Assembly: GCF_002310375.3 (NCBI RefSeq)
Contig: NZ_CP023315.3
Coordinates: 992,001-1,056,000 of the forward strand
DNA: 64,000 nucleotides
Source of the DNA: Caulobacter vibrioides
GTDB taxonomy: Bacteria; Pseudomonadota; Alphaproteobacteria; Caulobacterales; Caulobacteraceae
Direction: 5' to 3'
Shown one piece after another: positions 53,721 through 62,690 of the stretch. Below the pieces are notes generated by a model. The model did no database searches, was not told the origin of the DNA, and was given only the letters and a program-made list of their open reading frames with translations. How positions within the stretch are numbered: position 1 is the stretch's first letter; every line of letters starts with the position of its first letter. The translations under genes were made by a program, and so were the position numbers.

Positions 53721-55357
53721 GTAACGACCTGATCCGCAATCCTATCTTGCGGGGGTTCAACCCCGATCCCTCGATCGTTCGGGTCGGCGAAGACTATTAC
53801 ATCGCCACCTCCACCTTCGAGTGGTTCCCGGGCGTACAGATCCACCATTCGCGGGACCTGCGAAACTGGCGCCTGATCGGCAGGCCGCTGCGGCGCGCCA
53901 GCCAGCTGAACATGATGGGCGACCCGGACAGCTGCGGCGTCTGGGCGCCGTGCCTGACCTACGCCGACGGCCGGTTCTGGCTGATCTTCACCGATGTGAA
54001 GCGCTATGGACGCACGACGGTCGGCGGAGCCTCGGGCGCCTCGCTGCGCGACTTCCACAACTATCTCGTCACCTGCGAGACCATCGACGGCGAGTGGTCG
54101 GACCCCATCCATCTGAACAGCTCGGGCTTTGATCCGTCGCTGTTCCATGACGATGACGGCCGCAAGTGGCTGCTCAACCAGCTGTGGGATCATCGCCCCG
54201 GCCGCAACCGCTTCGCCGGCATCGTCCTGCAGGAGTTTTCCGTCGCCGAGCAGCGGCTGGTGGGCGAGCGCAAGGTGATCTTCGCAGGCACGTCGATCGG
54301 CCTGACCGAAGCGCCGCACCTCTACAAGCGCGACGGCTGGTACTATCTGCTCACCGCCGAGGGCGGCACCGGCTGGGGCCACGCGGCGACGCTGGCGCGG
54401 TCGCGATCGATCGAGGGCCCGTACGACCTGCACCCCGACACCTATCTGCTCACCGCGCGCGATCGCCCGCACGCGCCGCTGCACCGCGCCGGCCACGGAG
54501 ACCTGGTCGAGACCGCCGACGGCCAGACCTACATCGTCTATCTCTGCGGACGGCCGCTGCCCGGCCGGGGGCGCTGCGTGCTGGGACGCGAGACCGCCAT
54601 CCAGAAGCTGACCTGGGACGCCGACGGCTGGCCGCGCACGCTGGACAGTTCTGGCGATCCCACCTTGGAGACGCCGGGGGCGGGACTGGTCGACCAGCCC
54701 TGGCCGCTTGCGCCGCTGCGCGAAGATTTCGATGCGGCTGACCTGCCGATCGACTTCCAGTGGCTGCGGACGCCGTATCCGGAGACGATCTTCAGCCTGA
54801 CCGCGCGACCCGGTTACCTCCGCCTGTGGGGGCGCGAGAGCCTGGGCAGTGTCTTCACCCAGGCGCTGGTGGCGCGACGCCAGCAGGCGCACTGCTATTC
54901 GGCCGCGACGATCCTGGACTTCGAGCCCGCCCACTTCCAGCAGGCGGCGGGTCTGGTCTGCTACTACAACGCCTCGAAGCTTCACTACCTGCACGTCAGC
55001 CACGACGACGCGGTCGGCAAGCACCTGCGGGTCATGACCTGCACGCCTGACAGCCCCCAGGCCGACAGCTTCACCGCGCCGATCCCGCTGGCGGCGGGCC
55101 CGATCGAACTGCGCGTCGAGGTGGATTTCGAGCGGCTGCGTTTTGGCTTCCGGCAAGACGGCGGCGACTGGCGCTGGTTGCCTGAGGTGTTCGACGCCTC
55201 GATCCTGTCGGACGAAGCCACCGCGCCGGGCGCGCCGAACTTCACCGGCGCCTTCGTGGGCATGGCGTGTCAGGACACGTCGGGCATGGGCGCGCCGGCG
55301 GACTTTGATTGGTTCGATTACCGGGAACGGGCGTACGCGGCGCGCGCGCCGGCCTGA
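53717..55357 (+). CDS. GH43 beta-xylosidase-type glycosidase
   Basis: Inverting glycosidase releasing xylose (or arabinose) from xylo-oligosaccharides. No signal peptide, so it acts in the cytoplasm on imported sugars. The 546-residue protein has the five-bladed propeller motifs FNPDPSIVRVGEDYYIATST (catalytic-base Asp), CGVWAPCLTYADGRFWLIFT, GFDPSLFHDDDGRKWLL, GLTEAPHLYKRDGWYYLLTA (acid Glu) and RAGHGDLVETADGQTYIVYL, then a C-terminal beta-sandwich (LREDFDAADLPIDFQWLRTP onwards) as in xylosidases of the XynB type. It is translationally coupled to the transporter through ATGA. Confidence 0.92.
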   Translation: MSNDLIRNPILRGFNPDPSIVRVGEDYYIATSTFEWFPGVQIHHSRDLRNWRLIGRPLRRASQLNMMGDPDSCGVWAPCLTYADGRFWLIFTDVKRYGRTTVGGASGASLRDFHNYLVTCETIDGEWSDPIHLNSSGFDPSLFHDDDGRKWLLNQLWDHRPGRNRFAGIVLQEFSVAEQRLVGERKVIFAGTSIGLTEAPHLYKRDGWYYLLTAEGGTGWGHAATLARSRSIEGPYDLHPDTYLLTARDRPHAPLHRAGHGDLVETADGQTYIVYLCGRPLPGRGRCVLGRETAIQKLTWDADGWPRTLDSSGDPTLETPGAGLVDQPWPLAPLREDFDAADLPIDFQWLRTPYPETIFSLTARPGYLRLWGRESLGSVFTQALVARRQQAHCYSAATILDFEPAHFQQAAGLVCYYNASKLHYLHVSHDDAVGKHLRVMTCTPDSPQADSFTAPIPLAAGPIELRVEVDFERLRFGFRQDGGDWRWLPEVFDASILSDEATAPGAPNFTGAFVGMACQDTSGMGAPADFDWFDYRERAYAARAPA

Positions 55358-55492
55358 TCAGAAGGTCAGATGCGTCAGCCGCAGAGCGCTGACCAGCCCT
55401 AGCCACAGATACAGCGTGAGCGCCACGGGCAGCAGCCGGCGCATGACAAAGGCGCTGAGGTCGAAGCTGATCGCTAAGTCGGCGGGAAGCAT
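55358..55492 (-). CDS. Possible 44-residue single-span membrane protein
   Basis: An ATG-to-TGA frame too short for usual gene calling (MLPADLAISFDLSAFVMRRL then LPVALTLYLWLGLVSALRLT). Residues about 16-37 make one hydrophobic helix with two arginines before it, a positive-inside pattern. It ends one base after the GH43 stop, tail to tail. No good ribosome site is seen, and a short preceding minus-strand frame (55502-55759) might be translated with it. Modest support. Confidence 0.35.
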   Translation of the reverse strand: MLPADLAISFDLSAFVMRRLLPVALTLYLWLGLVSALRLTHLTF

Positions 55493-55796
55493 GATCGCGG
55501 CTTAAGGGGCTCGGGTTCGAACGGACGGACTGAGGGGCCGGAAGCGGCCGACGAAACGCTGAACGAGGACTGGATCCGCACCTTGGCCTTCAGACGCGAA
55601 GGGCGCTGGCCGGAAAGAGAACCGGCTGTCCTGCCCGAAGGACGTGGCCAGCCGGTTCCACAAAAAGGTGTCGGACGCGGTGGGGTGCGCCGAGTAGGCG
55701 AGACTTCTAACGAGTCCGCCTCCATGGCAACGCACCACGCTGTCACAGGACTGCGACAAACCGGCGCAGGCGCCGATCTTTTAAGCATCCAGGCCG
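55493..55796. other. 304-base gap, little recognised
   Basis: Between GH43 (or the small protein) and GH3. A short GC hairpin (CGGCGC-AG-GCGCCG) near 55772-55785 is followed by ATCTTTT on the plus strand. Frames here are short and unremarkable. Confidence 0.4.
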
Positions 55797-58082
55797 TCAG
55801 GACACGGAAATCGGTGTCATGATCGACGCTGGCGACGTGTCGCTCCACCCCTCCGCGTCGATCACGAACGATACGCGATGACGAATATCGGCGGACGAGG
55901 CGCCGATCATCAGGTCGATCCGCCCCTTCTGGATCCGCCAGCGCCCGTTGTCCCAGAACGCGCATTGGCGCGCCGAGAGGGTGAAGGTCAGGCGTCGCGT
56001 CTCGCCCGGCTTGAGCGTCAGACGGCGGAAGCCGCGCAGTTCCTTGACGGGACGCGCGACCGCCGCGACCGGGTCACGCATGTAGAGCTGCACGACTTCG
56101 TCGGCGGTGACCTTGCCCGTATTGGTCACCGTCACGGTCGCCGAAACGGTTTCACCCGCGCCCAGGGCGGCCTTGTCCAGCACGAGGTCGGAATAGGCGA
56201 AGCGGGCATACGAAAGGCCGTGACCGAACGGATAGACCGGGCCGATGTCCAGGTCGTGATAGCGCACGGTGTCCTTGGCCAGGTCGGGGTCGGCCGGTCG
56301 ACCGGTGGGATAGTGGGCGTAGGTCTCGGGCAGGCTTCCCGAAGCGCGCGGAAGGCCCATCGGCAGGCGGCCGGCGGGGGAGACGTCCCCCAGGAGGATG
56401 TCGGCCAGGGCGGGGCCGCTTTCGACGCCCAGCAGCCAGGTCATCAGCGCGGCCGGCGCCTTGGCCAGCAGGTCGGGAATGGCCAGGGGGCGGCCGCCCA
56501 TCACCAGCAGCACGACGGGCTTTCCGGTCGCCAGGATCGCGTCCGCCAAGGCCTTTTGGCCGCCGGGCAGGGAGAGGTCCGAACGGCTGCGGGACTCGGC
56601 GCTGTGGTCGAAGTCCTCGCCGACCACCAGCAGGGTGACATCGGCGGCCTTGGCGGCCTCCACGGCGGCCGCGACGCCCGACAGGTCGTCCGTGCGCGGC
56701 GCAGCGCCGGGGACATAGACGACGCCGGGCAGGCGGGTCTTCAGCGCCGAGACCAGGGTGACGGCGTCGGTCTCCTCGCCCCGGGCCTTCCAGGACCCGA
56801 TGGCGCTGCGGGCGTCGTCGGCCAGGGCGCCGACCACGGCGACCTTGGCGCCCTTGGCCAGCGGCAGCAGGTCGCCGTCGTTCTTCAGCAGCACGACCGC
56901 CTTGCGGGCGGCGTCGCGGGCGATGGCGCGGTGCGGGGCCGAGACCATGACGGTCTTCTCGCGCGCGACGTCGCCGAAGCGGTAGGGGTCGTCGAACAGG
57001 CCCAGGCGCGCCTTGGTCATCAGGATGTGGGTGACGGCCTGGTCGATCAGCGGCAGCAGGCCTGGATCCTCTGCGACGGCCGTCTTCAGATGCGCGGCGT
57101 AGACACCGCCGGCCATGTCCATGTCGACGCCCGCTTTCAGCGCCAGGGCGGCGGCCTGCGCCAGGGTCTCGGCGACGCCATGCGCCATCAGTTCGGAGAT
57201 GGCGTTCCAGTCGCTGACGACGATGCCGTCAAAACCCCACTTGTCCCGCAGCAGCCCGCGCACGAGGGCGGCGTTGGCGGTGGTCGGCACGCCGCCGATG
57301 TCGTTGAAGGCCGTCATGAACGATCCCGCGCCGGCCGCCTTGCCGGCGGCGAAGGGGGGCAGGATCACCTCATGCAGCGTGCGTTCGGAGATGTCGGCGC
57401 TGTCGTAGTCGCGGCCGCCCGCCACCGCGCCATAGGCGCCGAAGTGCTTGACGCAGGCCAGCACCGTGTCGCGGCCGGCCAGGTCCTTGGTCTGGAAGCC
57501 CTCGGTCTGGGCGATGCTCATGACCGAGCCGAGATAGGCGTCTTCGCCCGAGCCCTCGACCACCCGGCCCCAGCGCGGGTCGCGGGCCACGTCCACCATC
57601 GGCGCAAAGGTCCAGTGCAGGCCCGCGACGCTGGTCTCGACCGCCGCCATGCGGGCGCAGGCGCGGTAGGCGTCGGGATCGAAGGTCGCGGCCATGGCCA
57701 GCGGGACCGGATAGAGCGTGCGATAGCCGTGCACCACGTCGATGGCGAACAGCAGGGGAATCTTCAGGCGAGACTCCTCCACCGCCACCTTCTGCAGGTC
57801 CCGCAGGAACTGGGCGCCCGCGACGTGCAGGTATGAGCCGACCCCGCCCTTGCGAACCAGATCCAGCGCCGCAGCGTCGATCCTTGAGTTCAGCGCCTTC
57901 TGGCGGCCGCCGGGCGGCTGGTGCATCTGGCCGATCTTCTCGTCCAGCGTCATCCGCGACAGCAGGTCCTGGACCTTGCGCACGTGATGGCCGGCGAGGG
58001 GTTGGGCATGGCCGGCGCGCGGGGCCAGAAGGGTCGTCGCCAGGGCCAAGCCGCCCGCCATCACATTACGCCGCGTCGTCAT
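55797..58082 (-). CDS. GH3 beta-glucosidase, Tat-exported (BglX-like)
   Basis: Retaining exo-glycosidase acting outside the cytoplasm. The 761-residue protein begins TTRRNVMAGGLALATTLL, a twin-arginine-like signal. It has the GH3 barrel with SRMTLDEKIGQM, FAIDVVHGYRTLYPVP, WTFAPMVDVARDPRWGRVVE, KHFGAYGAVAGGRDYD and the nucleophile Asp291 in VVSDWNAISEL, a second domain (KAVVLLKNDGDLLPLAKGAK) and a fibronectin-like end (PVYPFGHGLSYARFAYSDLV, VQLYMRDPVAAVARPVKELR). This order is BglX-like. A LacI-type palindrome lies 48 bases upstream. Its paralogue at 16.3 kb uses a Sec signal instead. Confidence 0.92.
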   Translation of the reverse strand: MTTRRNVMAGGLALATTLLAPRAGHAQPLAGHHVRKVQDLLSRMTLDEKIGQMHQPPGGRQKALNSRIDAAALDLVRKGGVGSYLHVAGAQFLRDLQKVAVEESRLKIPLLFAIDVVHGYRTLYPVPLAMAATFDPDAYRACARMAAVETSVAGLHWTFAPMVDVARDPRWGRVVEGSGEDAYLGSVMSIAQTEGFQTKDLAGRDTVLACVKHFGAYGAVAGGRDYDSADISERTLHEVILPPFAAGKAAGAGSFMTAFNDIGGVPTTANAALVRGLLRDKWGFDGIVVSDWNAISELMAHGVAETLAQAAALALKAGVDMDMAGGVYAAHLKTAVAEDPGLLPLIDQAVTHILMTKARLGLFDDPYRFGDVAREKTVMVSAPHRAIARDAARKAVVLLKNDGDLLPLAKGAKVAVVGALADDARSAIGSWKARGEETDAVTLVSALKTRLPGVVYVPGAAPRTDDLSGVAAAVEAAKAADVTLLVVGEDFDHSAESRSRSDLSLPGGQKALADAILATGKPVVLLVMGGRPLAIPDLLAKAPAALMTWLLGVESGPALADILLGDVSPAGRLPMGLPRASGSLPETYAHYPTGRPADPDLAKDTVRYHDLDIGPVYPFGHGLSYARFAYSDLVLDKAALGAGETVSATVTVTNTGKVTADEVVQLYMRDPVAAVARPVKELRGFRRLTLKPGETRRLTFTLSARQCAFWDNGRWRIQKGRIDLMIGASSADIRHRVSFVIDAEGWSDTSPASIMTPISVS

Positions 58083-58129
58083 CCCATCCCTGCCTGTTCT
58101 TGTGGTCGCGCCCTTGGTGGGCGTGAAAG

Positions 58130-58143
58130 TGATAGCGCTGTCA
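58130..58143. promoter_or_regulatory. LacI-type operator before GH3
   Basis: TGATAGCGCTGTCA, a 14-bp palindrome with one mismatched pair, 48 bases upstream of the GH3 ATG. Two bases differ from the site at 20021-20034, suggesting the same or a related LacI repressor. Confidence 0.68.
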
Positions 58144-58184
58144 TGCAGGCTGCGCCACCACGACCTTGGTCTCGGGTCCAGGTG

Positions 58185-60044
58185 TTAACGAGCGGCTTGC
58201 TTGGCCTTGAAGAAGTCTCGCAGCACATAGAAGGCTGGCTTGCGGCGACCGGTCGGCGAGAGCAGGCCCTTGCGGTTCCAGCCCTGCTGATAGATCGGAT
58301 GCTGGCGGCGGGGGCTGCGGAAGTCCTTGAGGATCCAGGGCGAGATTCCGCGCAGGGTCGGGGCCTTGTCGGCCATGGCCAGGGTCTTCTCGTAGTACCT
58401 TGTCTGGAAGTCCTCGGAGAACTTGCGCATCAGCGCCGGGTCGCTGAAGCCGGCCAGGGCGTCGGCCCCGAACTCGGAGAACACCATGGGCTTGTCGGTC
58501 GCGCGCCAGGTCATGGCGGGCAGGGCGTCGAGCGCATCGTTGCTGTACCAGCCGTTGTAGGTGTTGGCCGCCAGCACATCCAGCTTGTCGGCCAGCGGAT
58601 CGTTGAGACCCATGACCACCTGACCATCGACCGTCTTGCGATCCGTCAGAAGGGCGGCGGTGACCAGGCGGCTGTCGTCCAGGGCGCGGACGTCATCGAC
58701 CAACTGGTAGAGGAAGCGATTGCGAAGCTCGGTGATCGGCGTCTCGTTGGCCACGCTCCACAGAATGATCGAGGCGCGGTTGCGGTCGCGGCGGATGTTG
58801 TCGGCCAGCATGCCGCGGGCCAAGGCCAGGGTGCGTGGATTGCCGAAGTCGACCAGCCAGTAGACCGGGATCTCGCTCCAGACCAAGAGGCCCATCTCGT
58901 CGGCGACGCGGGTCATGATCTCGCTGTGCGGATAGTGGGCCAGGCGTACGAAGTTGCCGTGCAGGCCCTGCTTGACCTCGGACAGCAGCGCCCGTGCGCC
59001 GGCCTCGGTGATCGTGCGCGCCGGGGCCTCGCCAAACTCCTCCTCGTGCACCGAGATCCCCCGCAGGAAGATCGGCTTGCCGTTGAGCAGGATTTCCGAG
59101 CCCTTGGTCTCGATCGTGCGGAAGCCGACCCGATCGGTCAGGCGATCCTCGCCGGCCTGCACAACCACCTCGTACAGCCGGGGCGTCTCGGGCGACCAAC
59201 GCACCAGGGTCTTGGGCGCGGTGGTCGAGGCGCTCAGCATCCCGTTGGCGTCGGTCTTTCCGACCAGTTCAACGCCCAGTTCGCCGATCCGCACACGCAC
59301 TTCTTCGCCAGCGGCCTTGGCGCCGTCGAGCTTGATCGTGGCGATGATCTTCCCATCCTTGGACAGCCGCACCCAGGCCTCGTCGACAAAGGTCGCCGGC
59401 GTGACCACCAGGCGCATGGGCCGGGTTATGCCGCCATAGTTCTCCCAGTCGGTCACGGGCGGGGGGACGCCATCGGCCTGGGGCGTGGAGTCGACCCCGA
59501 CGGTGATCTGGTTGTCTCGCGCGCGCAGGATGTCGGTGACCTCCATCGAGAACGGCGTGAAGCCGCCCTCGTGCTCGCCGACCGCCTTGCCGTTCAGATA
59601 GACCTTGGCGGTGTAGTTGACCGCCTCGAACCGCAGGAAGGCCCGCTGACCCGGCTTCAACGGCGCGGCGTCAAAGCGGCGCTGGTACCACATCAGGCCC
59701 TGGTAGTGCCGCAGGGTCGGATCATGGCCGATCCAGCCCTGAGGCAGGGTGGTCATGGCGCTGCGGTCCATGTCGTATTCATACAGCGCGTTCGGCCGCG
59801 CGCGGGTGACGGCGTCGACATCGACATCGTCATAGCGCCGGTGGCCTTCGCCCGCCGGGCCCCGGTGGAAGCCGGCCAGACCGTCCCGGTACGGATCGAC
59901 CGAGTAGCGCCAGGTTCCGGAAAGATCGACGCCCTCGCGGGTGTCGGCCCGGGTCAGGGTGGGTGTGGAGGCGTTCCCCACGGTCGGCGCCAACAGCATC
60001 AGCGCGCCGATCACGCCGGCCAGCTTCGTCCATCCCATGCCCAT
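58185..60044 (-). CDS. GH2 glycosidase, probable beta-glucuronidase/galactosidase, exported
   Basis: Retaining hydrolase of beta-linked terminal sugars; the uronate setting favours glucuronides. The 619-residue protein starts at ATG 60044 (AGGAGG upstream) with a signal peptide (WTKLAGVIGALMLLAPTVGN). It has the sugar-binding jelly roll (LMWYQRRFDAAPLKPGQRAF, VNYTAKVYLNGKAVGEHEGG), the Ig-like middle domain and the barrel (GKPIFLRGISVHEE, VRLAHYPHSEIMTRVADEMG). The acid/base is Glu434 in WSVANET and nucleophile Glu524 in VFSEFGAD. An FadR-type operator lies 73 bases upstream, tying it to the uronate regulon. Confidence 0.9.
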   Translation of the reverse strand: MGMGWTKLAGVIGALMLLAPTVGNASTPTLTRADTREGVDLSGTWRYSVDPYRDGLAGFHRGPAGEGHRRYDDVDVDAVTRARPNALYEYDMDRSAMTTLPQGWIGHDPTLRHYQGLMWYQRRFDAAPLKPGQRAFLRFEAVNYTAKVYLNGKAVGEHEGGFTPFSMEVTDILRARDNQITVGVDSTPQADGVPPPVTDWENYGGITRPMRLVVTPATFVDEAWVRLSKDGKIIATIKLDGAKAAGEEVRVRIGELGVELVGKTDANGMLSASTTAPKTLVRWSPETPRLYEVVVQAGEDRLTDRVGFRTIETKGSEILLNGKPIFLRGISVHEEEFGEAPARTITEAGARALLSEVKQGLHGNFVRLAHYPHSEIMTRVADEMGLLVWSEIPVYWLVDFGNPRTLALARGMLADNIRRDRNRASIILWSVANETPITELRNRFLYQLVDDVRALDDSRLVTAALLTDRKTVDGQVVMGLNDPLADKLDVLAANTYNGWYSNDALDALPAMTWRATDKPMVFSEFGADALAGFSDPALMRKFSEDFQTRYYEKTLAMADKAPTLRGISPWILKDFRSPRRQHPIYQQGWNRKGLLSPTGRRKPAFYVLRDFFKAKQAAR

Positions 60045-60116
60045 CGCGTCCTCCTGCCGCCATTCGGCGTGTCCGGACTGTTGAAGCATGACAAGTGGCC
60101 AGGGCGCAACCAAAAG

Positions 60117-60127
60117 TGGTCAGACCA
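60117..60127. promoter_or_regulatory. GntR (FadR-type) operator before GH2
   Basis: TGGTCAGACCA, perfect 5-bp arms, within AAGTGGTCAGACCAATT. A weaker AAGTGGCCAGG lies 25 bases nearer the gene. Same core as the sites at 44.1, 47.6 and 48.9 kb. Confidence 0.78.
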
Positions 60128-60135
60128 ATTTGGGC

Positions 60136-60171
60136 AAAAGAAAAGCGGCCCGATCGGATGACCGGGCCGCT
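60136..60171 (-). terminator. Rho-independent terminator after third TonB receptor
   Basis: On the minus strand AGCGGCCCG/CGGGCCGCT (9 bp, 10-base loop) is followed by TTTCTTTT. It lies between the receptor stop and the GH2 control region. Confidence 0.82.
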
Positions 60172-60194
60172 CGTCTTCAGAGTGTCGCCAGACC

Positions 60195-62690
60195 TTAGAA
60201 GGTCTTGCGGACCGTCACACCGTAGGTGCGCGGGGCGTTCGGATAGCCGCTGTAGCTGCCGTCCTGGGCCACGGTCGGGAAGGTCGAGATCAGGCCGTTA
60301 TCCTTGGTCAGGTTGCGGGCCCACAGCATGACTTCGATCTGCTTCATCGTGTTGGTCACGCCGATGCTGGCGTTGACCACGTCCTGACCCCAGGTGGAGA
60401 GGTTCGGCGGGGTGGTTTCGGTCAGCTGCGTCTTGCTGGCGTGGTCGTACTCGACGCGGGCATAGGCCTGATAGTCGCCGAACTGGTGGTTGACGGTCGC
60501 CGAGGTGGAGAACGACCACTTCGGAATGCCCGCCGGAGCATCGCCCGTCAGGTCGCGGAAGTTCGGACGACGGCCGGTGGTCGGATCGACCGGGCAGCGC
60601 ACGGTGTCGTAGGCCACGCAGGCCGCGCCCGTGAAGCTGTCGTACTTCGGATCCAGGTACGTCACGGCCGCCGACAGGTTCAGCCAGCTGGTCGGGCGCC
60701 AGGCGCTGTCGATCTCGAAGCCCTTCACCGACTGCTCACCCGCATTGACCAGGCTGTAGCCCAGGCCCGTAAAGGCGTTGGACTGGAAGCCCTTGATCGA
60801 CTGCTGGAACACCGCGACGTTGGCGTAACCACCCGGGAAGTTGGCCTTCACGCCGGCTTCCAGGACATCCACGTCTTCCGGATTGGCGCTGCGGCCAACG
60901 CCGTTGGCGTTCGGCGGACGGCTGTCGGACGACAGGTTGTAGGCGCCCGCCTTCCAGCCCGTCGAGTAGCTGACATAGGCGTTGACGGCGCCGAAGTCGT
61001 AAGCCGCGCGGAGGGCGTAGGTGATCTTGTCACCCTTCAGCTGACCCGACTCGTTGGCGTTCGGGTAGTTCACCGGGCCGTGGTTGGTGGTGTTGCCGTA
61101 GAAGAACTGCAGCGCGCCCAGGGCGCTGTAGATGTTGCCCGGCAGGCCCAGGGCGGTGAACTGCGGCACGGCGCCGAGGTTCAGCGCCGAGAAGGGGTCG
61201 TTCATGGTTACGAGCGACTTGGCCTTCTTGCTGTCCTTCAGATAGGCCAGACCACCCGTCAGGGTCAGGTTCTCAGTGACCTGGTAGTCGAACTGGCTGA
61301 ACAGCGACAGGGTGCGCTGGTTCATCTTGTAGTAGTCGTCGATGCCCTGACCAGCCTGGAAGTAGGTGGCGCCCGGACGGATCGACGGCGTGACCAGGCT
61401 CTGCAGGAACTCGATCGCATACAGGTTCGAACGACCGGTGAGGGCCGGACGCAGCGTCGGCGGCAGGGCGCCCAGCAGGGTGGGCGGAACGCCGCCGGCC
61501 AGGGCGTCGGCGAACGCGCGGATGTCCGTGCCGTAGCTGACGGTGCGGCCGGTATCCAGGCGCTCGTCCTGGAAGAAGGCGCCGGCCAGCCAGTTGAACG
61601 GACCTTCGCTGTTCGAAGCCAGGCGGATTTCCTGGGTGAACGTCTTGATCTCGTTGGCGGTGCGGTTGTTGGAGATGTCGGCGCCGGTGAAGTCGATGTC
61701 CTGGAAGGACGAGTTCTGCTGGTTCCGGTAGGCCGTGATCGAGGTCATCTTGGCGAAGCCGAGATCATAGTCGACCTGACCCGAGAAGCCGCGACCCGAC
61801 AGGTCGTTTTCCGGGTCGGTGTTGAAGATCACATTGCGGTCGAAGACCTTGGTCGTGTCGCTGATCGGCTTGCGCAGCACGCCGCCGATGGCCAGGGTGG
61901 CCGGGCCGTTGAAGATCGAGCTGACGCCGCAGCAGCGCTCGGTGATCTCGTTGTAGTCGGCGATGAAGCGCATCGACAGCTTGTCGGTGGGCTCGATCAG
62001 CAGGTCGCCGCGGATCGACCAGCGGTTACGGTTGTTGACGTCGTTGCCGGTGGTCAGGTTGGTGAACAGGCCGTCGCGCTTGTTGTAGCTGCCCGAGACG
62101 CGGACGGCGACGGTGTCGCTGAGCGGACCGGTGATCGTGCCCTTCAGCTGCTGGGCGTTGTAGTTGCCGTAGCTGCCTTCGATCTTGCCGCCGAATTCGT
62201 ACTGCGGCTTCTTGGTGACGATGCTGATCGCGCCGGCCGACACGTTCTTGCCGAACAGGGTCGACTGCGGGCCGCGCAGCACTTCGATGCGTTCCACTTC
62301 GGGCAGGTCATCCAGGGCCGCGGCCGAGCGCGAGCGATAGACGCCGTCGATGAACACGCCCACCGAGCTTTCGATGCCGTCGTTGCCGTTGCCGTTGCCG
62401 AAGCCGCGGATCACGAAGTTCGTCTGGCCGGTCGCGTTGAACTGCGAGACCTTCAGCGAGGGAACGACCGATTGCAGGTCGATCAGGTCGCGGACCTGAG
62501 CGCGTTCGATCGTCTGCTGACCGGTGACGGCGACCGAGATCGGCACGTCCTGCAGGGTCTGTTCGCGCTTGGTGGCGGTGACGACGATTTCCGAGATCGA
62601 GTTGTCGGTGGAGGATTGGCTCTGGGCCAGGGCCGGCGAAGCAATGGCGAGCGCCAGGGCCGAGACCCCCAGCAGGTGGACGTTTCTCAT
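60195..62690 (-). CDS. TonB-dependent receptor
   Basis: Outer-membrane import barrel, 831 residues. It has a signal peptide (LLGVSALALAIASPALAQ), TonB-box-like EIVVTATKREQTLQDVPISV, plug motifs (DLIDLQSVVPSLKVSQ, VIRGFGNGNGNDGIESSVGV, VERIEVLRGPQSTLFGKNVS, GAISIVTKKP) and a C terminus ending YGVTVRKTF. This is the sphingomonad/Caulobacter type common for plant-derived compounds. Substrate unknown; the GH2 gene 150 bases downstream on the same strand is separated by a terminator and has its own operator. ATG 62690. Confidence 0.93.
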   Translation of the reverse strand: MRNVHLLGVSALALAIASPALAQSQSSTDNSISEIVVTATKREQTLQDVPISVAVTGQQTIERAQVRDLIDLQSVVPSLKVSQFNATGQTNFVIRGFGNGNGNDGIESSVGVFIDGVYRSRSAAALDDLPEVERIEVLRGPQSTLFGKNVSAGAISIVTKKPQYEFGGKIEGSYGNYNAQQLKGTITGPLSDTVAVRVSGSYNKRDGLFTNLTTGNDVNNRNRWSIRGDLLIEPTDKLSMRFIADYNEITERCCGVSSIFNGPATLAIGGVLRKPISDTTKVFDRNVIFNTDPENDLSGRGFSGQVDYDLGFAKMTSITAYRNQQNSSFQDIDFTGADISNNRTANEIKTFTQEIRLASNSEGPFNWLAGAFFQDERLDTGRTVSYGTDIRAFADALAGGVPPTLLGALPPTLRPALTGRSNLYAIEFLQSLVTPSIRPGATYFQAGQGIDDYYKMNQRTLSLFSQFDYQVTENLTLTGGLAYLKDSKKAKSLVTMNDPFSALNLGAVPQFTALGLPGNIYSALGALQFFYGNTTNHGPVNYPNANESGQLKGDKITYALRAAYDFGAVNAYVSYSTGWKAGAYNLSSDSRPPNANGVGRSANPEDVDVLEAGVKANFPGGYANVAVFQQSIKGFQSNAFTGLGYSLVNAGEQSVKGFEIDSAWRPTSWLNLSAAVTYLDPKYDSFTGAACVAYDTVRCPVDPTTGRRPNFRDLTGDAPAGIPKWSFSTSATVNHQFGDYQAYARVEYDHASKTQLTETTPPNLSTWGQDVVNASIGVTNTMKQIEVMLWARNLTKDNGLISTFPTVAQDGSYSGYPNAPRTYGVTVRKTF

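Noticed and set aside
55740..55757. CTGTCAC-AGGA-CTGCGAC, resembling a PhoB box
   Set aside because: Second repeat matches only five of seven bases, and the orientation points to the 3' end of the GH3 gene; no suitable target gene.
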